A program made the position numbers and the translations under genes. The notes beneath the pieces were generated by a model. The model was not told where the DNA came from, did not search any database, and saw only the letters and a program-made list of their open reading frames with translations. Shown here one piece after another: positions 16,820-26,795 of a stretch of 64,000 nucleotides of DNA (position 1 is its first letter; every line of letters starts with the position of its first letter). Source of the DNA: Bacillus sp. ZZV12-4809 (lineage in GTDB: Bacteria; Bacillota; Bacilli; Bacillales; Cytobacillaceae); assembly GCF_009849585.1 (NCBI RefSeq), contig NZ_VCRN01000001.1, forward strand, positions 1 to 64,000, written 5' to 3'.

Positions 16820-17824
16820 TTAATTATATTTAATGCGCGGATCAATTGCTGCATACAGCAAGTCTACAACCAGATTGATCATGACAAAAATAAACGCAAT
16901 GATAAGTATGCCTGACTGGATAACAGGATAGTCCCGATAATTAATAGCTTCATAAATATATCGTCCGATTCCCGGCCAGCTGAAAATCGTTTCAGTTAAA
17001 ATGGCTCCTCCAAGCAATAATCCCATTTGAAGACCAATAATTGTAAGAACTGGAATGATGGCATTCTTTAATGAGTGCTTATAAACAACCCAAAACATTC
17101 TCAAGCCTTTGGCCCTTGCTGTTCTGACAAAATCGGATCTCATGACTTCAAGCATCGTAGAACGGGTAATCCTTGCGATGATTGCCATTGGGATGGTTGC
17201 AAGGGCAAATGCCGGCAGAATCAGGTGTCTAATGACATCCCAGAACTGATCGATTCTTCCCTGCAGGAGGGTATCAATCATATATATGTTCGTGATCGCC
17301 TCTATCGGATTTCTCACTTCTTCCCTTCCCGATGTAGGAAGCCAGTCCAGCTTAATGGCGAATGCCCACTGTTCCATTAAGCCGAGCCAGAAGATCGGCA
17401 TGGAAACGCCAATAAGCGCAAGCACCATTGCCACATAATCAAACCATGAGTTCTGATACCAAGCACTGATGATACCGGCATTCACACCGATAAAAACAGC
17501 AATTAACATGGCAACTAATGTAAGTTCAATTGTTGCAGCCAAATACGGCCAGATTTCCTGGCTGATTTCTGTTTTTGTACGGAGTGACTCTCCCAGATCT
17601 CCGGTAAGAAGATCTCCCAGATATGTAAAATATTGAAGGTACCAAGGCTGGTCAAGCCCCAGCTGCTTCGTTAATTCCTCCACTGCTTCTTTTGTTGCCA
17701 ATTGTCCCAATATAATCTGTGCAGGATTACCGGGGATTGCCCGGATCATAAAAAAGACGATTAGGGAAAGACCAAGAAGAACAGGAATTAGAGAAAACAG
17801 TCTTTTTAGTGTGTAGGACAGCAT
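16820..17824 (-). CDS. Oligopeptide/dipeptide ABC transporter permease, DppB/OppB type
   Basis: A 334-residue permease with about six membrane helices. The N-terminus LKRLFSLIPVLLGLSLIVFF is the classic OppB start. RAIPGNPA and the cytosolic loop VRTARAKGLRMFWVVYKHSL are also diagnostic. An apparent in-frame extension reaches 17977, but it is translated from a repeat element; the ATG at 17824, eight nt after AGAGGTG, is the likely start. Unlike most such operons, 390 nt including a terminator-like hairpin and a repeat separate it from the binding-protein gene upstream. Confidence 0.92.
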   Translation of the reverse strand: MLSYTLKRLFSLIPVLLGLSLIVFFMIRAIPGNPAQIILGQLATKEAVEELTKQLGLDQPWYLQYFTYLGDLLTGDLGESLRTKTEISQEIWPYLAATIELTLVAMLIAVFIGVNAGIISAWYQNSWFDYVAMVLALIGVSMPIFWLGLMEQWAFAIKLDWLPTSGREEVRNPIEAITNIYMIDTLLQGRIDQFWDVIRHLILPAFALATIPMAIIARITRSTMLEVMRSDFVRTARAKGLRMFWVVYKHSLKNAIIPVLTIIGLQMGLLLGGAILTETIFSWPGIGRYIYEAINYRDYPVIQSGILIIAFIFVMINLVVDLLYAAIDPRIKYN

Positions 17825-17855
17825 TGCCATCTCACCTCTCTTGAAGGTTAATAAG

Positions 17856-18099
17856 AAAAGCGCAAGCGCCTCGTTCGCCCCCGACAAGCACAAGACGAGC
17901 CTCTCAGAAAGGCGTTCTTTGCCTTTTAGGGAGGTTTGCCCGAAAAGTTGAGGCGACTGCTTAGGGACGACAGGCATAAGACGGTTCCTGTAAGAAGGTT
18001 TTTTTCCCTCTGGAAGGAAACGGCTTATGATCCCGAGTCCCTAGGAGCCTCAACTAGACAAGCTTGTGGCCTCGAGGGGGCAGGCGCTGGAGCTAGACA
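17856..18099. repeat. Long imperfect inverted-repeat element
   Basis: About 244 nt between AAAAGCGCAAGCGCC and GGCGCTGGAGCTAGACA. Successive blocks pair across a centre near 18002: AGCGCC with GGCGCT, ACAAGC with GCTTGT, GTTGAGGC with GCCTCAAC, TTAGGGAC with GTCCCTAG, and CATAAG with CTTATG. It resembles dispersed non-coding repeats I associate with Bacillus genomes. It is GC-richer than its surroundings and lies inside the transporter operon. Confidence 0.7.
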
Positions 18100-18143
18100 G
18101 TAATCGAATTCAAAGTTTCTCAATTTATAATATTTTTATATAG

Positions 18144-18174
18144 AAAAGGGAGCTACAGAACTGTACTCCCTTTT
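18144..18174 (-). terminator. Hairpin after binding-protein gene
   Basis: Minus-strand stem AAAAGGGAG/CTCCCTTTT (18166-18174 with 18144-18152) with an inner TACAG/CTGTA extension, then a TA-rich tail. Position 43 nt after the binding-protein stop suggests partial termination, giving more binding protein than permease. Confidence 0.65.
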
Positions 18175-18216
18175 CCTTGAATATAAGAAGTATACTTATC
18201 TCACTTGTAAAGCACC

Positions 18217-19827
18217 TTATTTAAATTCTACAGTTGAAAGTAAGTCAGAACCTGTTGGATGCGGCTTGAAGCCTGTGATATCAGCTTTACCCGCTAGGAT
18301 TGGTCTTGAGTGAACAAGCGGAATCCATGGAGCATCTTCTTTAATCAGAAGCTGAGCCTCTTTGTAAAGTTTGTCACGCTCTTCCTGATCTGGACTAGCC
18401 TGAGCTTTTACAAGCAGTTCATGCACTTCAGGGTTCTGGTAGTATGAGTAGTTGTTAGATCCGATGCTGTCCTGGTCAAGAAGTACATATAGGAAGTTAT
18501 CAGCATCTCCGTTGTCGCCAGTCCAACCTAATAGGAATGTATCAGCTTCACCATTTTTGGCTTTATCCAGATAAGTACCCCACTCATAAGTAACGATTTT
18601 TGCTTTTACGCCGATTGCATCAAAGTTGGCTTGCAGTGCTTCAGCCACTTTTTGTCCATCCGGCATATAAGGTCTAGGAACAGGCATTGCCCATAGCTCC
18701 ATTTCAAAGCCATCTTCATATCCTGCTTCTTTTAAAAGTTCCTTTGCCTTTTCAGGATCATACTCATAATCCTTAACGTCATCATTGTAGCCCGCTACAA
18801 CTGAAGGCATTGGGTTTTTCGCCGGCTCAGCTGCACCGGCGTAGAATGCATCGATAAGAGCTTGCTTATCAACTGCATAGTTCAATGCCTGGCGGACTTT
18901 TTTGTCCTTTAATGGTCCGCGTGTGCTTGTTAATCCAAGATAAGCTACGTTTAATGACGGACGTTCAAAAGTTTGCAGATCAGGATTTCCTTCGATTTGG
19001 CCAACATCACTGAAGTTAACACCATCGATTAAGTCGACTTCGCCTGTAGCCAATGCGTTCAGACGAGCAGAGTTTTCGGGGATGACACGGAAGATAACCT
19101 GGTCAAGCTTCGGAAGGCCTTCGTCCCAGTAGTCTTCATTTTTAACAAGTGTGATGCGGTCGTTGGCTTTGTATTCTTTAAATACAAATGGACCTGTACC
19201 CACCGGGTTATGAATGAATTTATCACCATGCTTTTCAATTGCTGCCGGGCTTGCAATTCCAAATGGAGACATTGCAAGGTTCTTAAAGAATGGTGCAATT
19301 GGTTTGTTTAAAGTAAACTCAACTGTGTAATCATCTACCGCTTTTACTTCAGAGATTTTATCTCCAAATTGAGAGTTATAGTAATAGAACTGCTCAGCGC
19401 TTCCAGCTTTCCATCTTTCAAAGTTGAAGACAACCGCTTCAGCATTGAAATCAGTTCCATCGTGGAACTTAACGCCTTCACGAAGCTTTAAAGTATGCTT
19501 TAATCCATCTTCGCTTGATTCCCATTCAGTAGCAAGTCCAGGCTGAATTTCTGTATCCTGCTCACCAAATTCAATCAAAGTTTCATAGATATTTTTTGTA
19601 ACTTTAAAGGATTCACCTTCTGTTGTAATAGCCGGATCAAGTGAAGTAGAGTCACCGCCGCGGCCAAATACCAGTGTGCCGCCTGAAGACGTTTCCTCTG
19701 TATCTGTACCTTTCTCTTTATCCTTTTCGTCTTTCGTTCCGCTGCTTGAGTTGCTGCTGCAGCCGGCAAGAGCCAGTGACAGTAACAAAGCTGCAACCAA
19801 GAACCAAATGCCTTTGCGCTTCTTCAT
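18217..19827 (-). CDS. Peptide ABC transporter substrate-binding lipoprotein
   Basis: A 536-residue extracellular receptor of the SBP_bac_5 family (OppA/DppE/GsiB-like). The signal peptide ends in lipobox LALAGC, so C23 is expected to be lipid-modified. A serine/glutamate-rich linker (24-50) follows. The motif VKFHDGTDFNAEAVVFNFER near residue 115 is the family signature. It lies between the ATPase genes upstream and the permease genes downstream, and a hairpin follows the stop. Size suggests peptides, but related proteins bind nickel, glutathione or other solutes. Confidence 0.93.
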   Translation of the reverse strand: MKKRKGIWFLVAALLLSLALAGCSSNSSSGTKDEKDKEKGTDTEETSSGGTLVFGRGGDSTSLDPAITTEGESFKVTKNIYETLIEFGEQDTEIQPGLATEWESSEDGLKHTLKLREGVKFHDGTDFNAEAVVFNFERWKAGSAEQFYYYNSQFGDKISEVKAVDDYTVEFTLNKPIAPFFKNLAMSPFGIASPAAIEKHGDKFIHNPVGTGPFVFKEYKANDRITLVKNEDYWDEGLPKLDQVIFRVIPENSARLNALATGEVDLIDGVNFSDVGQIEGNPDLQTFERPSLNVAYLGLTSTRGPLKDKKVRQALNYAVDKQALIDAFYAGAAEPAKNPMPSVVAGYNDDVKDYEYDPEKAKELLKEAGYEDGFEMELWAMPVPRPYMPDGQKVAEALQANFDAIGVKAKIVTYEWGTYLDKAKNGEADTFLLGWTGDNGDADNFLYVLLDQDSIGSNNYSYYQNPEVHELLVKAQASPDQEERDKLYKEAQLLIKEDAPWIPLVHSRPILAGKADITGFKPHPTGSDLLSTVEFK

Positions 19828-19910
19828 TGTTTTCCCCCTCTTTTTCTTTTGCCGGTATCGGCTATTTCCTTTTTATTTATCATCCATGCAGTACTGCCCT
19901 TACTTATAGC

Positions 19911-20879
19911 TCAGCTATAAAGATGGCAGGCTGCAAAGTGACCAGGTTCAATTTCCTTCAGCTGTGGCCTATCTGTTTTGCAGATTGCCATGCAATCTTT
20001 ACATCTCGTATGGAAAGCACATCCAGCTGGCGGATTTTGCGGGCTTGGGATGTCCCCAGTCAACAGCTCCCTGTCTTTCTTTAAAGCCGGGTCAGGGATG
20101 GGAACGGCTCCAAGCAATGCCTTTGTGTAAGGATGCAGCGGCTTATCGTAGAGCTGGTCAGATGTTGTGATCTCTACTAATCTTCCAAGATACATAACAC
20201 CAACTCTATCACTGATATGTTTAACTACCCCGAGATCATGGGCAATGAATATATACGTCAGCTGAAATTCTTTTTGCAGATCTTCCAGCAGGTTGAGCAC
20301 CTGTGATTGAATGGATACATCCAGTGCAGAAACAGGCTCATCTGCAATGATCAGCTTAGGCTTGGTCATCAATGCCCTTGCTATTCCAATCCGCTGCCTT
20401 TGGCCTCCGCTGAATTGATGCGGATATCGTTTGGCATGGTAGCTGCTGAGGCCGACAACTTCAAGCATCTCTTTTACCCGCTGTTTACGCTCTTCTTTGT
20501 TCCCAATGCCGTGGACAATGAGAGGCTCTTCTAAAATCTGCTCAACAGTATGGCGGGGATTTAACGATGCAAACGGATCCTGGAATACCATTTGCATTTC
20601 CTTTCTCATCTTGCGCATTTCCGCTGAATTTAGGGATGTCAGTTCCTTTCCATCAAAAACTACTTTCCCCTCTGTTGGTTCAATCAGGCGCATCAGCATT
20701 CTTCCAGTGGTTGATTTTCCGCAGCCTGACTCACCTACAAGGCCAAGCGTTTCCCCTTTGTTAACGAAGAAGCTGATATCATCAACCGCTTTCACATCAC
20801 CCTGTTTTCTTCCAAACAGCCCCCCTGTTACGGGAAAATATTTCTTTAACTGATTAACTTCCAACAGCACTTCGGTCAT
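19911..20879 (-). CDS. Peptide ABC transporter ATP-binding protein, DppF/OppF type
   Basis: A 322-residue ATPase of the importer. Walker A GESGCGKSTTGR, signature FSGGQRQRIGIARAL, Walker B LIIADEPVSALD and the H-loop FIAHDLG are intact. The C-terminal oligopeptide-ABC extension carries C-x6-C-x5-C-type cysteines (CAFHTRCKDCMAIC), as in OppF homologues that hold an iron-sulfur cluster. Start taken at the ATG 20879, six nt after GGAGGTG. It overlaps the end of the preceding ATPase gene by 26 nt, indicating coupling. Confidence 0.93.
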   Translation of the reverse strand: MTEVLLEVNQLKKYFPVTGGLFGRKQGDVKAVDDISFFVNKGETLGLVGESGCGKSTTGRMLMRLIEPTEGKVVFDGKELTSLNSAEMRKMRKEMQMVFQDPFASLNPRHTVEQILEEPLIVHGIGNKEERKQRVKEMLEVVGLSSYHAKRYPHQFSGGQRQRIGIARALMTKPKLIIADEPVSALDVSIQSQVLNLLEDLQKEFQLTYIFIAHDLGVVKHISDRVGVMYLGRLVEITTSDQLYDKPLHPYTKALLGAVPIPDPALKKDRELLTGDIPSPQNPPAGCAFHTRCKDCMAICKTDRPQLKEIEPGHFAACHLYS

Positions 20880-21870
20880 TAATGACACCTCCAGACTCAT
20901 GCAGGAAACAGCGCACTGTATGCGGTTCCTCATTATTGGCATTATAAAGTGGAGGACTTTCCGTCAGGCAGCGGTCATGGACAAACTCACATCGCGCTGC
21001 AAAACGGCATCCAGTCTTGATGGAGCCCGGTTTAGGAACATTTCCAGGAATCGAATATAATCGCTCTTTTTTTTCTCTTACATCAGGCACTGATTGAAGA
21101 AGTCCCTGAGTGTAAGGATGCTTTGGATTTTTGAATATCTCTTTTACAGGAGCTTCCTCCACTATTTTCCCGGCATACATGACAATTACCCTTTCACACA
21201 CTTCTGCTACTACCCCGAGATCATGCGTAATCATAACTATGGCTGTGTCCAGCTTTTGATTAAGATCCTTCATAAGGGATAATATTTGTGCCTGAATTGT
21301 CACATCCAAAGCGGTGGTCGGCTCATCTGCTATCAGAAGACGAGGATGGCAGGACAATGCCATAGCAATCATTACCCTCTGCCTCATTCCCCCGGAAAGC
21401 TGGTGGGGATATTCCTTGATAATCTGTTCTGCCCTCGGCAGACCGACAAGTTTAAGCATTTCAACAGCCTGCTGGATAGCAGCCTTCTTATTTAACTTTT
21501 TATGTAATTTAATTCCTTCTGTCAGCTGATCTCCAATTGTAAATAACGGATTCAATGAAGTCATTGGCTCCTGAAAAATCATAGCCACTTCATTTCCCCT
21601 TATTTCACGCATTCTTTTTTCTGATGCTTTAACGAGATCTTCTCCATCCAGAAGAATTTCCCCGCCAACAATTTTTCCCGGGGGCTGTGGAATCAGCTTC
21701 ATGATGGATAGAGATGTAACACTCTTTCCGCAGCCTGATTCACCTACTATCCCCAAAATTTCACCCTTGTTGACAGAGAAGCTGATATCATCCACAGCCG
21801 GAACTTCTCCATCTGAAGAGAAAAAGGAAGTCCTTAGCTGTTTTACATCTAATACTGGAGCTTGAGTCAC
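20854..21870 (-). CDS. Peptide ABC transporter ATP-binding protein, DppD/OppD type
   Basis: The first gene of the importer operon, encoding a 338-residue ATPase. Walker A GESGCGKSVTSL, signature LSGGMRQRVMIAMAL, Walker B LLIADEPTTALD and H-loop MITHDLG are present. The C-terminal oligo_HPY-type region has the cysteines of CRFAARCEFVHDRC. A GTG at 21870 lies seven nt after AAAGGAG and gives the usual DppD N-terminus. In-frame ATGs farther upstream (21924, 21915) have no ribosome site, so the GTG is preferred. Confidence 0.92.
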   Translation of the reverse strand: MTQAPVLDVKQLRTSFFSSDGEVPAVDDISFSVNKGEILGIVGESGCGKSVTSLSIMKLIPQPPGKIVGGEILLDGEDLVKASEKRMREIRGNEVAMIFQEPMTSLNPLFTIGDQLTEGIKLHKKLNKKAAIQQAVEMLKLVGLPRAEQIIKEYPHQLSGGMRQRVMIAMALSCHPRLLIADEPTTALDVTIQAQILSLMKDLNQKLDTAIVMITHDLGVVAEVCERVIVMYAGKIVEEAPVKEIFKNPKHPYTQGLLQSVPDVREKKERLYSIPGNVPKPGSIKTGCRFAARCEFVHDRCLTESPPLYNANNEEPHTVRCFLHESGGVINDRSAVGS

Positions 21871-21941
21871 ACGGATACTCCTTTCCTGATCGTCCGTTTC
21901 TATGAAATAGGACATTTTTAACAAGTTTGGACCTTATGTCA

Positions 21942-21982
21942 CTATCTTTTTTCATTCTATAAAAAAAGATAGGTTAAGTCTA
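21942..21982 (-). promoter_or_regulatory. Candidate operon promoter within an inverted repeat
   Basis: Minus-strand -35 TAGACT (21977-21982), 17-nt spacer, -10 TAGAAT (21954-21959). A perfect 11-bp inverted repeat, CTATCTTTTTT (21942-21952) and AAAAAAGATAG (21962-21972), flanks the -10, so a repressor or a hairpin could act here. The rest of the gap (21983-22162) is AT-rich without a clear element. Confidence 0.35.
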
Positions 21983-22162
21983 CTTATTTTTCAAAATTAT
22001 TTAAATATAGTAAACATTATATAATTTTCAGTGCAATTTAATAAGGAAAATTAACATATCCTACTAATAGTTATGAAAAAATTGGACATTCATGACGTTT
22101 TTCTGATTACAGCACTTTGATGCTATAACAATTTGACGCATTGCCATGAAAAAGCAAATATA

Positions 22163-22190
22163 AAGCCGGCCCTGTAAACAGAGCCGGCTT
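22163..22190 (-). terminator. ygaD terminator
   Basis: Minus-strand 10-bp stem GCCGGCTCTG/CAGGGCCGGC (one G-U pair) with loop TTTA, then TTTATATTT. It directly follows the ygaD stop codon. Confidence 0.9.
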
Positions 22191-22195
22191 TTAGC

Positions 22196-23944
22196 CTAAT
22201 TTTCAAGCTGCTGAACCTGAAAAAGCTTATAATAATTGCCTTGTTTTTTCATTAATTCTTCATGGCTTCCCGCTTCAGAAATTTCACCATGCTCTACCAG
22301 AATAATTCTATCTGCATGTGTGATGGTTGAAAGGCGATGCGCCACGATAAAGGTCGTCCGGTCTTTAGCCAGCTTTTCCAATGCTTCCTGTATCAGATGT
22401 TCACTTTCCAGGTCAAGGGCTGATGTGGCTTCATCAAGGACAAGGATCGGCGGATTTTTCAGAAAGATTCTCGCAATGGCAATTCGCTGCTTCTGCCCTC
22501 CCGACAGTTTGACACCGCGCTCGCCAACCTTGGTATCATATCCTTCCGGCAAATTCATAATAAATTCGTGGGCATTTGCAGCCTTGGCTGCCTCGATTAC
22601 TTCCTCTTCAGCGGCATTGGGTTTGCCGAGAAGAATGTTTGTTTTAACCGATTCACTGAACAAAATATTATCCTGAAGGACCATCCCGATTTTATCCCGG
22701 AGGCTTCTAACTTTAAACGAACGGATATCACTGCCGTCAAGCAGAATTCTCCCTTCATTCACATCGTAAAAACGCGGAATCAGCCCTACCAAAGAGGACT
22801 TCCCTCCTCCACTCATCCCTACAAGGGCAATCGTTTCCCCTGCCGATACATCAAGGCTGATTTCCTTTAAAACCGGAGGCTCATTCTCATTGTAAGAAAA
22901 GCTGACTTCTTCAAATTGAATACGCCCTTTAACATCCCTGCATTCTATGGCATCTGGTGAATCGTCAATATCATATTTCTCATCAATTAACTCAAATACC
23001 CGGTCCATGGATGCGATTGATTGGGTTAAGGTGGTGGATGAGTTAACAAGCCTTCTAAGCGGGCCATACAATCTATCTATATAAGCGACAAATGCCATCA
23101 TCACACCCAGGGAGATTTCCCCCTGAATAACCTGATATCCTGAATATCCAATGACCAAAAGCGGTGAAATATCCGTAATAGTGTTAACAACCGCAAATGC
23201 CTTTGCATTCCATTTCGTATGGTCGATCGCTTTTGTCAGGAAATTCTTATTTTGCGCATCAAATTGGGTTTGCTCATAATCCTCAATGGCAAAGCTTTTA
23301 ACAACTGCCATCCCCTGAACACGTTCATGAAGATAGCCCTGTACCTCTGCAAGAGCCTGTGACCGTGCTCTAGTCAGCTTTCTGAGATTCCCAAAAAAGT
23401 ATTTGACCGAGAAAGCGTAGAACGGAAATAAAAGCAATGATACGATCGTCAGGCTAACATCCATTTTCAGCATAATCGCAATTGCTATTAAAATGGTTGC
23501 CACATCAAGCCATAAATTCATTAACCCGGTCACGATGAAGGTCTTAGTCTGCTCCACATCATTTATTACCCTGGAGATAACTTCGCCTGTTCTTGTATTC
23601 GCATAGAATCTGAAGCTTAACTTCTGAATGTGGGTAAACAGCCTGTCCCGGATATCATATAAAATTTTGCTTGCTACCCACTGGGCAAAATATTGGCGGT
23701 AATACTCTATTGGCGGGCGGGCAATGACAAATATAGCAATCATCACACCCATAACCATTAACAGTGTACTCGTCTTATCGCTCTGGCTTAATGCTTCATT
23801 GCCAATAATATCATCTATTACATACTTAATCAGAAGCGGAATCAAAAGCGGAATGGCAAACTTAATGATGCCTATTATGATGGTTCCGATAATCTGAAGC
23901 CGATACGGCTTAACGAAACTTAAATATCTTTTTATACTGTCCAA
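22196..23944 (-). CDS. ygaD: YgaD-like ABC exporter (fused permease and ATPase)
   Basis: A 582-residue half-transporter of the multidrug/lipid exporter family. The N-terminal six-helix domain spans about 15-310. The ATPase domain has Walker [13 protein letters not shown], signature [15 protein letters not shown], Walker [13 protein letters not shown] with catalytic Glu, and the H-loop IVAHRLST. It should work as a homodimer. Start taken at TTG 23944, eight nt after GAGGGGGG, matching the SIKRY N-terminus of B. subtilis YgaD; the in-frame ATG at 24010 lacks a site. ygaC lies next upstream, as in B. subtilis. Confidence 0.92.
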   Translation of the reverse strand: MDSIKRYLSFVKPYRLQIIGTIIIGIIKFAIPLLIPLLIKYVIDDIIGNEALSQSDKTSTLLMVMGVMIAIFVIARPPIEYYRQYFAQWVASKILYDIRDRLFTHIQKLSFRFYANTRTGEVISRVINDVEQTKTFIVTGLMNLWLDVATILIAIAIMLKMDVSLTIVSLLLFPFYAFSVKYFFGNLRKLTRARSQALAEVQGYLHERVQGMAVVKSFAIEDYEQTQFDAQNKNFLTKAIDHTKWNAKAFAVVNTITDISPLLVIGYSGYQVIQGEISLGVMMAFVAYIDRLYGPLRRLVNSSTTLTQSIASMDRVFELIDEKYDIDDSPDAIECRDVKGRIQFEEVSFSYNENEPPVLKEISLDVSAGETIALVGMSGGGKSSLVGLIPRFYDVNEGRILLDGSDIRSFKVRSLRDKIGMVLQDNILFSESVKTNILLGKPNAAEEEVIEAAKAANAHEFIMNLPEGYDTKVGERGVKLSGGQKQRIAIARIFLKNPPILVLDEATSALDLESEHLIQEALEKLAKDRTTFIVAHRLSTITHADRIILVEHGEISEAGSHEELMKKQGNYYKLFQVQQLEN

Positions 23945-24033
23945 CCGGATCGCCCCCCTCTCTGTCTCATTCCCAGTTATTTTCTTAAACTTACCCCTAA
24001 AATCCCGCAATCATGCAGATTCAGCGCAAAATA

Positions 24034-24063
24034 AAAACCTGCTGACTCAAGGTCCAACAGGCG
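24034..24063 (-). terminator. ygaC terminator
   Basis: Minus-strand hairpin with outer stem CCTG/CAGG and an inner GAC/GTC pairing (about 24040-24063), followed by TTTTTATTTT. It lies between ygaC and ygaD. Confidence 0.6.
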
Positions 24064-24087
24064 TTTTTTTCGGCATTCAGCCCTTTT

Positions 24088-24618
24088 TTAGCGTCTGTAA
24101 GTAAGATAACGTTCATACCATATATCAATAAAGTCGGGTGCAAAAGGACCTTTTCTCTGACGGATCCAATGGATGAGATTGTCCACATTTGATTTAAGAA
24201 TACTGTCAATCACATCGGGATAATTCATTTCCTGACGATGCCGTTCGTACTCGTCTTCGTCAAGCAAATTGAATGTCATGTCCGGATATACTTTGATATC
24301 AAGATCATAATCAATATACTTTAACGCTTCTCCATCAAAAATAAATGGTGAACTAATATTACAATAATAATAAACACCATCTTCCCGAATCATTCCAATC
24401 ACATTAAACCAGTGCTGGGAATGAAAATAACAAATGGCTGGCTCTCTGGTCACCCAAGTTCTTCCGTCAGATTCTGTTACGATTGTCCGGTCATTTCCGC
24501 CAATCACTAAATTCTGTGTCCCTTTTAGTACGGTTGTTTCCTCCCAGACGCGGTGGATATGCCCATTATGTTTATAGCTGTGTATTTGCATTGGTTCGCC
24601 TTCGATGGGTACCGCCAT
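24088..24618 (-). CDS. ygaC: YgaC, nucleoside tri-/diphosphate phosphatase family (DUF402)
   Basis: A cytosolic protein of 176 residues from the ATG at 24618, exactly the B. subtilis YgaC length. That ATG follows AGGGG by eight nt; an in-frame extension to 24741 is unlikely. The DUF402 core includes [19 protein letters not shown] and the [13 protein letters not shown] segment, with acidic residues expected to bind divalent metal. HAMAP groups this family as Ntdp, which hydrolyses nucleoside tri- and diphosphates; that role is transferred from the family. Confidence 0.92.
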   Translation of the reverse strand: MAVPIEGEPMQIHSYKHNGHIHRVWEETTVLKGTQNLVIGGNDRTIVTESDGRTWVTREPAICYFHSQHWFNVIGMIREDGVYYYCNISSPFIFDGEALKYIDYDLDIKVYPDMTFNLLDEDEYERHRQEMNYPDVIDSILKSNVDNLIHWIRQRKGPFAPDFIDIWYERYLTYRR

Positions 24619-24906
24619 TCTTTTTCCCCTACTTTCCTTCCGGAAGCTTTGCAACCTGATAATACTTTTTTGGCGCCTTGAATAGGCTTCCTCCCCTTCA
24701 TGCCCGCGCACAACTGCACAGCATGACTCAATAATATCCAAAAGAAAAAGGCAACAAAGTACGATTCCTGTTTTCTACTATTATAACGGTAAAAGGAAAT
24801 TTTTAAAACAAAGAGCCATTGAAATGTATCAACGGCTGTAAAAAAAGGATATAATGGCTTATTTTATAGGTTTTGAAGACAACGAAAGATTATAGAGAGT
24901 TTATCT

Positions 24907-25158
24907 TTAAACGGTTACATTTACTTTCTGATAGGAGCGGATGACCTCTTCTGTCTGCTGCTCAAAAATACGATGAATTTGTTTGAGCTCTTCTTTCATT
25001 CTTATTATTTCATACTGTACGCTTTCCAGCTCGGTTTCCTGCTGAATTGCTTTTAATTCCTCTTCAATCTCCTGGCAGCGCTCTAGTTCACTCTGAAGAT
25101 ACAGAAGCTTTTCCATTGTTTTCATCTGTTCTGAAACTAAACTGTTAAAGTTCTCCAT
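24907..25158 (-). CDS. ygaB: YgaB-family coiled-coil protein
   Basis: A short acidic protein of 83 residues, mostly alpha-helical with heptad-like Leu/Ile spacing from residue 10 to 70, so a coiled coil is likely. No membrane segment or enzyme motif is seen. It lies between sspE and ygaC, the place of ygaB in B. subtilis, and has the same size. Function is unknown. Confidence 0.82.
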   Translation of the reverse strand: MENFNSLVSEQMKTMEKLLYLQSELERCQEIEEELKAIQQETELESVQYEIIRMKEELKQIHRIFEQQTEEVIRSYQKVNVTV

Positions 25159-25296
25159 GTTTGTTCCACCGTCCCCATTATTTTTCCTACCCTATAATTT
25201 CGCTGTACCTTTTTTTAACCCTTTGACTAGTTATGTTGACTTTATGGAAGTTTTGTCGAAGGTGCAGAGAAAAATACATGGGACGATTTAGACAAT

Positions 25297-25336
25297 AAAA
25301 GAAGCCGCCCTTTCCATTAAAAAGGCGGCTTCTTTC
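25297..25336 (-). terminator. sspE terminator
   Basis: Perfect stem GAAGCCGCC/GGCGGCTTC (25301-25309 with 25324-25332), extended by A/T pairs, with a T-rich tail on the minus strand. It lies 11 nt after the sspE stop codon. Confidence 0.9.
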
Positions 25337-25347
25337 TTTAAATGTTA

Positions 25348-25539
25348 TTAGCGGCTTTGTTTGCCTGCATTTTGACCTTTGCGAGCTTCAGCTTGCTGGT
25401 TTTGCTGTCTTACTTCAGCAGCATTTGTTTCGCTGGCAAATTCAGTACCGAATTGGCCTTGGCCAGCAGATTGTGCGTTTTGTTGTCTCACTTCTTGAAC
25501 GTTAGTTCCAGCTTGAGTTTGGTTTGGTTGTTTAGCCAT
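25348..25539 (-). CDS. sspE: Gamma-type small acid-soluble spore protein
   Basis: A 63-residue Gln/Asn/Ala-rich protein. It contains two copies of the EVRQQN segment (about residues 15-20 and 42-47) and the GTEFASETN block, which resembles the GPR protease cleavage sequence. Gamma-SASPs are amino-acid stores made in the forespore under sigma-G and degraded at germination. Start set at the ATG 25539 after GGAGGTG. A confident sigma-G promoter was not identified upstream. Location next to fabL and ygaB matches B. subtilis. Confidence 0.93.
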   Translation of the reverse strand: MAKQPNQTQAGTNVQEVRQQNAQSAGQGQFGTEFASETNAAEVRQQNQQAEARKGQNAGKQSR

Positions 25540-25622
25540 GATTATCACCTCCACGCTCATTAATTTAACCGGGAGGGGAGGAAACTATCCAACTTTTTAA
25601 CAAACCAAAAATATCCATTTAT

Positions 25623-26429
<807 letters not shown>

Positions 26430-26535
26430 TTATAAGCAAACAACTTACCGATTTCATTTTAGCTTTTTCCATGTATATAAGGCAATTCGAATTAAAACAC
26501 TATTTGTAATCCAATTGAGGAAAGGAAGATGGCAA

Positions 26536-26760
26536 ATGTTTGTCGGACGTGATATGACAGAGCTTTCCATGATGTCAAAATCGGACTGGAAGGACAGTGA
26601 GCTTGCTTTTTACCATCATTCGTTTCAGCAGATCATGCCTTATTTAAATGCTGAGGGTCAAACCATCCATAGGGAAATTATTGAAGAAATAGAAAACCGG
26701 GGCGGCCTGAAAAGACAGGAAGCCGATTATACTCACGGAACCAGGGTCAGCTTTGATTAG
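26536..26760 (+). CDS. yfhS: YfhS-like small protein
   Basis: A 74-residue soluble protein beginning MFVGRDMTEL, with no membrane segment or recognised catalytic motif. A longer in-frame reading to 26311 would overlap fabL and is not supported; the ATG at 26536 follows AGGAAAGGAAG. Length and location between fabL and mutY match B. subtilis YfhS. Its function is unknown. Confidence 0.82.
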   Translation: MFVGRDMTELSMMSKSDWKDSELAFYHHSFQQIMPYLNAEGQTIHREIIEEIENRGGLKRQEADYTHGTRVSFD

Positions 26761-26770
26761 TTTTAAGGGG

Positions 26771-26795
26771 AAAAGGGGAAAGTTCCCCTTTTCTA
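26771..26795. terminator. Bidirectional terminator, yfhS / mutY
   Basis: Stem AAAAGGGGAA (26771-26780) pairs with TTCCCCTTTT (26783-26792), a 10-bp perfect inverted repeat with A and T flanks usable in both directions. Confidence 0.8.

Noticed and set aside
17827-17977. N-terminal extension of the OppB-type permease
   Set aside because: The extra residues are translated from the repeat element, and a proper ribosome site precedes the internal ATG at 17824.
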